Shown: positions 61,101 through 64,000 of the stretch, one piece after another | Numbering within the stretch: position 1 is the first letter of the stretch | Layout: each line of letters starts with the position of its first letter | Assembly: GCF_004365355.1 (NCBI RefSeq) | Contig: NZ_SODP01000003.1 | Location: forward strand, 1 to 64,000 | Length of the DNA: 64,000 bases | Direction of reading: 5' to 3' | Source: Kribbella pratensis | GTDB lineage: Bacteria; Actinomycetota; Actinomycetes; Propionibacteriales; Kribbellaceae | Program-made: the position numbers and the translations under genes | The notes under the pieces: generated by a model | The model's database searches: none | What the model saw: the letters and a program-made list of their open reading frames with translations, nothing else | What the model was told of the DNA's origin: nothing

Positions 61101-61594
61101 TGCTCCCGTCGTCCGGAAAAGACCCCTACGGTACGCCGGACCGCGGCGGTTTCACGGGATGGGTCGACTGGTCGATCGACGCGCACAAACCAGCCGACCA
61201 GCAGTGGCTCGAGGCCGACGTACGGGCGTTCGCACAGTCGATCACGCTCAACGCGCCGACCGCGCTGCCGGCCGGAACGTCCACCCAGCTCAGCGGAAGC
61301 ATCGTGCAGCCGGAGGGCGTCGGCGCCGGTACTCGCGTCGTACCGCTGCGCTACCCGATGTCGGTGCACTGGAGCGGTTCGTCCGGTCTCGCCATCGGTT
61401 CCGGATCAGACGCGATCAAGAAGGCGCGGAACGCCGGGAAGGTCGCCGTACTGGATCCGGCAACCCGCACTCTGACCGCGCTCCGTCCGGGCACCATCAC
61501 CGTGTCGGTCACGAACGACTCGATGCGTGCGTACGCCGGCGACGCGTCGCTCGCGCCGATCACGACCGCAACCACGATCAAAGTGGTTCGCTGA
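58175..61594 (+). CDS. Secreted NAGPA (phosphodiester glycosidase) + metallophosphoesterase protein
   Basis: A 1139-aa exported protein from GTG 58175, with a signal peptide to about residue 30. The NAGPA/DUF2233 domain spans about 90-390, with GVNGEFFD and TAVNLDGGGSTTMVAR (near 345). Ig-like beta domains follow to about 740. A calcineurin-like phosphoesterase (745-1030) shows TLSDVQF, VLNGDITDRG, YVPGNHESYG, FAHHPVDD and GSHAQVANVH. A final beta domain closes the protein. It probably degrades a phosphodiester-linked wall or extracellular glycopolymer. A perfect hairpin terminator follows. Confidence 0.85.
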   Translation: MKSPHRLPTGIVAAAAAVSLWSLPAFGYAADAPAGGLALVDTTERVGPGIALDHVKSVDQRGWIDAQYLSIDLADKAVSTDLLTSGPVASGGPLSVSADKAGAVAGVNGEFFDIGNSNAALGGEVQNGQLIKSADAGGRQHVGVSKDGIAQLVDLAVDATATFAGADHKVLTLNAANGGGVPANGLVAYTSAWGEYSRGRGFTGVTDLAEVLVQNNKVVSVSPTAGSGPIPADGFYLVGRDAAATALRALQPGDALTLHYELANDVAKTMKFALGQGGTIVSKGRVVPGLDTSIAPRTALGFKNGGRTLVLATWDGPGGTGKGGIGIDREAQELAARGVETAVNLDGGGSTTMVARALGEDGVSVRNNPSDGQERNDPNGVGVFVSPGDGNVDELLLKPGAGQAAADGGLKVFPGMHRRLAVKAVDNHLTPVTPDPKKLVWKAKGGSIKDGSLTAGARGPITVSTTYGKVHASEKVDVLGPLKSLEPSTGKLSIPGATAADAVSVAITGRDGQGYTAPVDPRDLKLDYDHTVVDVQPVDGELKITPLSNAGTILTMSAAGHEVKLPITVGVQTKVVYEFDDNVLSRWTNNSTAVTTRSVDPDGLRIDFPAMRNVGISAVGAANRIQVPGQPLRLRLRIKSSIDVPSGLDYLGLIDGNGKSLGVYGPGLKASPDYQTITWTLPANTTYPIAISSFQGINTAVAQQKAGTFVLDRFEADVPTSVDLPAQPDLVADPLISTDGSLPGGHDTWKFATLSDVQFTADNPALSQVATAALARIRKTNPDLVVLNGDITDRGLPEDLSLARKVLTDAGCDLIPVGQEPPPNSTPHGSTVPCYYVPGNHESYGLNNVQQDLTNFTKEFGQPYRTFDHKGTRFILLASSLGTLRTSAWDQLPMLKVALDTAARDKSIHNVMVFAHHPVDDPEETKASQLGDRDEVALIEKMLTDFRGKTDKGAAMVGSHAQVANVHRVEGVPYTVLPSSGKDPYGTPDRGGFTGWVDWSIDAHKPADQQWLEADVRAFAQSITLNAPTALPAGTSTQLSGSIVQPEGVGAGTRVVPLRYPMSVHWSGSSGLAIGSGSDAIKKARNAGKVAVLDPATRTLTALRPGTITVSVTNDSMRAYAGDASLAPITTATTIKVVR

Positions 61595-61609
61595 TCCAAC
61601 GCGACCGTC

Positions 61610-61643
61610 GAGGCCCGGCCGGGAACGTCCCCGGCCGGGCCTC
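61610..61643 (+). terminator. Perfect 14-bp hairpin terminator
   Basis: GAGGCCCGGCCGGG (61610-61623) and CCCGGCCGGGCCTC (61630-61643), 6-nt loop, 15 bp past the phosphoesterase stop. Confidence 0.8.
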
Positions 61644-61726
61644 GGCCTGGCGGGAAGGCGGTGGGGAATAGGGTCTGCTTGGGCGGGAGTTGTCGGTTAT
61701 GACGGAGTGTCCGAGCGAGGAGAGCA

Positions 61727-62815
61727 ATGAAACCCACTGAGTTCGTGAAGGTGAACGCGCAGTTCTGGGGGGAACACCTGAAGGAGGCGGCCGGGCACCT
61801 GCCGGTGAGCCACCGGGGTGAGCTGCCCGGGCCGATGCTGTTCCCGCGGATGATGGTGCTGACCGAGACGCCGGACTGGAACATCCTCGAGCTGGTCGGA
61901 CTGAGCCGCGAGTACCGGAGCCCCGAAGTACGGCGGCAGAAGCGCGCAAGCGTCGAGGAGTACTTCGGTGTCGGCGACGGCGGCACCGTGGTGGCGAACC
62001 TCGAGGGCCAGAACTGGTTCAAGGACGCGACGATCGCGACCGAGACCGGCCGGAACTCGCTGGACAAGCGGTTCCCGACGGCCGCGAACATGCTCGGGAA
62101 CGAGCTGGTCGGTCCCGCGGACGAGCTGTTGCGGTTCGCGCCCGGCAACTACTCGACGTTCGACCGGACGCTGCTCGTTCACGGCGGCGGCGACTCGCTG
62201 CGCGCGCACTGGGTGTTCTTCGCGCTTGCGATCCACCGCTCGGAGCCGGTCGACAAGTACCTGGACTTCCTGCGGAACTACTCCAACTCCCAGCCGCACC
62301 TCGACCCGATCGGCACGATCAGCCTGCCGGTCGACCCGGCCGAGCTGAAGGCGGACGCGTTCGCGAGCACCTACCTCGCGCACGGCCTGCAGGATTCGAC
62401 CGTCGACGAGTTCCTCGAGAAGCACGAGAGCATCCTGCTGTCGACGTTCGGCGGGACCCGGCTGCTCCGGCAGCCGTCGCTCGACGACCTGCAGCCCGAC
62501 TTCATCCTCGAGCGCGCCGACGGCCGTCACATCGTCGGCCGCCTCGAGCTCCCGGTCGTCGACGTGGTCAACGGCAAGAAGCGCCGCCGCTCGTTCCGTA
62601 CGCCGGTCCTCGACAGCGCCGCCGAGCTCGCGCGCTACACGGAGTACCTCGGCACCGCGGACAACCGCTCCCAGGTGAAGTCGAAGTACGACGTCGACGT
62701 CGCCGACCCGCGGCAGCTGCTGATCGTGCCGAGCCAGGAGACGGTGGTGCCCGCGCCGGGTGTGGAGATCGTGGACTACGACACGATCCTGCGCCTGCAC
62801 CTGGCCGGCAAGTGA
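61727..62815 (+). CDS. Shedu-like (DUF4263) protein with altered catalytic motif
   Basis: A 362-aa cytosolic protein. The C-terminal half resembles the DUF4263/Shedu PD-(D/E)xK fold: LQPDFILERADGRHIVGRLELPVV (about 255-278), then YTEYLG and SKYDVDVADPRQLLIVPS. The expected Glu-x-Lys reads Glu-Leu-Pro, so cleavage may be lost or use another Lys, such as those in the next loop (GKKRRRS). The N-terminal 240 residues are unrecognised. It overlaps the next gene by GTGA. It is outside the mobile region, so it may be a resident defence or housekeeping relative. Confidence 0.5.
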   Translation: MKPTEFVKVNAQFWGEHLKEAAGHLPVSHRGELPGPMLFPRMMVLTETPDWNILELVGLSREYRSPEVRRQKRASVEEYFGVGDGGTVVANLEGQNWFKDATIATETGRNSLDKRFPTAANMLGNELVGPADELLRFAPGNYSTFDRTLLVHGGGDSLRAHWVFFALAIHRSEPVDKYLDFLRNYSNSQPHLDPIGTISLPVDPAELKADAFASTYLAHGLQDSTVDEFLEKHESILLSTFGGTRLLRQPSLDDLQPDFILERADGRHIVGRLELPVVDVVNGKKRRRSFRTPVLDSAAELARYTEYLGTADNRSQVKSKYDVDVADPRQLLIVPSQETVVPAPGVEIVDYDTILRLHLAGK

Positions 62816-63330
62816 CGCAGTACTTCGTCTATGGCCGCGATCGGGCCGGCGCCGGCGAGCTGAAGGGTCAGCTGACCGAGGAGCACTGGGCCTTCATGGA
62901 CCGGTACGCCGAGGAGCTGGTCGCCCGCGGCCCGACCCTCACCGAGGACCGCGAGGAATCGACCGGCAGCCTGCACATCGTCGACCTCCCGGACGACGAA
63001 GCGCTGAAGACCTTCGCATATGACGAGCCGTACTACGTCGGCGGCGCATTCGACACAGTCGAGCTGTACCGCTTCCACAACCTCACCGGGCGCACGATGT
63101 GGGAGTTCACGACCGCGGTCGAGGGCCTCGGCCGCTACCTCGTCCTCACCAAGGACGGCCCGCGACCGCTGACGTCGGACCACCTCATCGTGTACGGCGA
63201 CCTGCTCGACGGCGACACACACGTGGGTCGGGCGGCTCTCGTCGAGGCGCCCGACGCCGCGGCCGCTGCCGGACTGGTCCAGGCCGAGAACGCCGAAGTA
63301 CATCCCTGGGAGTTCGGCGGCAGGCGGTAA
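62812..63330 (+). CDS. YCII-like protein, probable duplicated domain (172 aa)
   Basis: Starts at a GTG overlapping the upstream stop. The first half reads TQYFVYGRDRAGAGELKGQL, SLHIVDLPDDEALKTFAYDEPYYVGG, the YCII pattern; the second half (LGRYLVLTKDGPRPLTSDHLIVYGDLL) looks like a partial second copy. Function unknown; it is co-translated with the Shedu-like gene. Confidence 0.65.
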   Translation: MTQYFVYGRDRAGAGELKGQLTEEHWAFMDRYAEELVARGPTLTEDREESTGSLHIVDLPDDEALKTFAYDEPYYVGGAFDTVELYRFHNLTGRTMWEFTTAVEGLGRYLVLTKDGPRPLTSDHLIVYGDLLDGDTHVGRAALVEAPDAAAAAGLVQAENAEVHPWEFGGRR

Positions 63331-63346
63331 CACTCGCGGGGGGCGA

Positions 63347-63404
63347 CACATGTAGTGGTGGGCTTGAACAGGCAATAACTTGTTCAAGCCCACCACTACA
63401 TGTG
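63347..63404. terminator. Perfect 24-bp-arm hairpin between convergent genes
   Basis: Arms 63347-63370 and 63381-63404 are exact complements (CACATGTAGTGG at the outer end, GGCTTGAACA at the loop), with a 10-nt loop GGCAATAACT. It lies between the YCII gene and the convergent MarR gene. It is longer and less GC-rich than the other terminators here. Confidence 0.75.
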
Positions 63405-63460
63405 GCAGCCCTCGGTTGTTGGAGGAATGCGGGCGCGGGCTCACTCGGCCTACTTGCCGG

Positions 63461-63883
63461 TCATTGGGCGAGGATCGACTGCAGGGCCTTGGTGAGGGTT
63501 TGGCGGGTGGCGGCGGGGAGCTCGGAAGTGAGGTCCCGGATGCGGTCGACGACCGCGTCGTGACACTGGTGGGCGAGGTCCTTGCCGGCGGCCGTGAGCT
63601 CGATGCGGCAGGCGCGGCGGTCGGTGGGGCTGGCGACGCGGGCGACGAGGTCGCGGCGTTCGAGGCGGTCGACCATGCTCGTCAGGCTCGAGCGCTCGAT
63701 GCTCAGGATCCGGCTGAGCTCGGTCATGCCGAGCGGGCCGGAGATCAGCACGCACAGCAGGTGGGCCTGCTGCGGGGTCAGGCCGAGCGGCCGGCTCGTC
63801 TCGGCATGCAGGTCCTGCAGCCGGTGCATCGTCTGCACCAGCGCACTCGCGAGGTCGGAATCCCGAGCCGTCGTCGTCACCAT
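63461..63883 (-). CDS. MarR-family transcriptional regulator
   Basis: A 140-aa regulator. The winged helix (about 35-100) has LTPQQAHLLCVLISGPLGMTELSRILSIERSSLTSMVDRLERRDLVARVASPTDRRACRIELTAAG, the classic MarR pattern. It diverges from the truncated gene at the right edge across an inverted repeat, and probably represses that gene and itself. Confidence 0.9.
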   Translation of the reverse strand: MVTTTARDSDLASALVQTMHRLQDLHAETSRPLGLTPQQAHLLCVLISGPLGMTELSRILSIERSSLTSMVDRLERRDLVARVASPTDRRACRIELTAAGKDLAHQCHDAVVDRIRDLTSELPAATRQTLTKALQSILAQ

Positions 63884-63909
63884 GGCCCCATGATAGTCCG
63901 GTCGCCTAA

Positions 63910-63960
63910 TAGTTTGCTGTTCTAATGATTCGTGGTACTACTATTTAGGACAGCGAACTA
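63910..63960. promoter_or_regulatory. Imperfect inverted repeat, MarR operator candidate
   Basis: TAGTTTGCTGTTCTAA (63910-63925) and TTTAGGACAGCGAACTA (63944-63960) are near-complementary and lie in the divergent promoter region. TAGTT-GCTGT-CTAA elements fit a MarR dimer site pair. The AT-rich character contrasts with the surroundings. Confidence 0.55.
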
Positions 63961-63975
63961 TCTGAGGGAGTCGAG

Positions 63976-64000
63976 ATGAACGTGCGGTTCGGATACGGGT
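63976..64000 (+). CDS. Truncated gene at window edge, divergent from marR
   Basis: ATG 63976 with a GAGGGAG site; only MNVRFGYG is visible before the window ends. By position it is probably the MarR target gene; its identity cannot be told from eight codons. Confidence 0.55.

Overview
The window is high-GC actinobacterial DNA. Frequent GTG starts, tightly overlapping ATGA/GTGA gene junctions and the gene repertoire (second-copy nuo genes, ECF42/DGPF pair, NCS1/isochorismatase/GntR operon, many GNATs) suggest a Propionibacteriales or Streptomyces-like soil actinomycete. Kribbella is my best guess from general style, not from a marker gene.

Left chromosomal arm (about 135-31372). A nucleobase permease/cysteine hydrolase/GntR operon is followed by an epoxide-hydrolase-like protein and a scattered, partial complex I set: nuoB-nuoC at 4.1-5.5 kb, nuoH at 8.3 kb and nuoI-J-K-L-M-N at 17.3-23.4 kb. 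nuoA, nuoD and the NADH module nuoE-F-G are absent. Between these lie a GNAT enzyme, a VapBC toxin-antitoxin pair, a frameshifted NmrA-SnoaL gene, a MacB-type ABC exporter with its adaptor and lipoprotein opposite a two-component system, an ECF42 sigma factor with its DGPF partner, and a methylenetetrahydrofolate-reductase-like gene. Then come an arylamine N-acetyltransferase, a lactonase, a PhyH dioxygenase with a divergent AraC regulator, a LuxR regulator, an aminoglycoside-phosphotransferase-like kinase and YajQ.

Mobile region (31405-56641). A tRNA-Tyr gene (anticodon GTA) is the attachment site. Its 3' 52 bp recur at 53131 and 56590, so two elements sit in tandem. The first (about 21.7 kb) looks like an actinomycete integrative and conjugative element (AICE). 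It has an integrase and excisionase, a DUF3987 replication protein flanked by copies of a 17-bp repeat, an FtsK/TraB-type translocase with spread-like membrane proteins, a DNA cytosine methyltransferase, and an XRE/HD/HTH regulatory block facing a TACAGC-based operator cluster. Its cargo looks like a defence island: a HEPN-like gene beside attL, a PIN-like gene split by a frameshift, a two-TM STAND-type NTPase with tandem TPRs, and a McrB-N/DUF3883-like nuclease. The second element (about 3.5 kb) is a relic with a decayed integrase and a coupled pair of membrane proteins, one ending in a HEPN-like RNxxxH motif. A third, fossil attachment site (3' part of a CAT-anticodon tRNA) may lie inside the cargo at 48.68 kb.

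Right chromosomal arm (56642-64000). YggT, an EVE-like protein, two YCII proteins, a large secreted NAGPA/metallophosphoesterase protein, a Shedu-like (DUF4263) protein and a MarR regulator opposite a truncated gene. The first 135 bases are G/C homopolymer and look like a low-quality contig end.

All family assignments come from reading motifs and gene order by eye; no database search was run.
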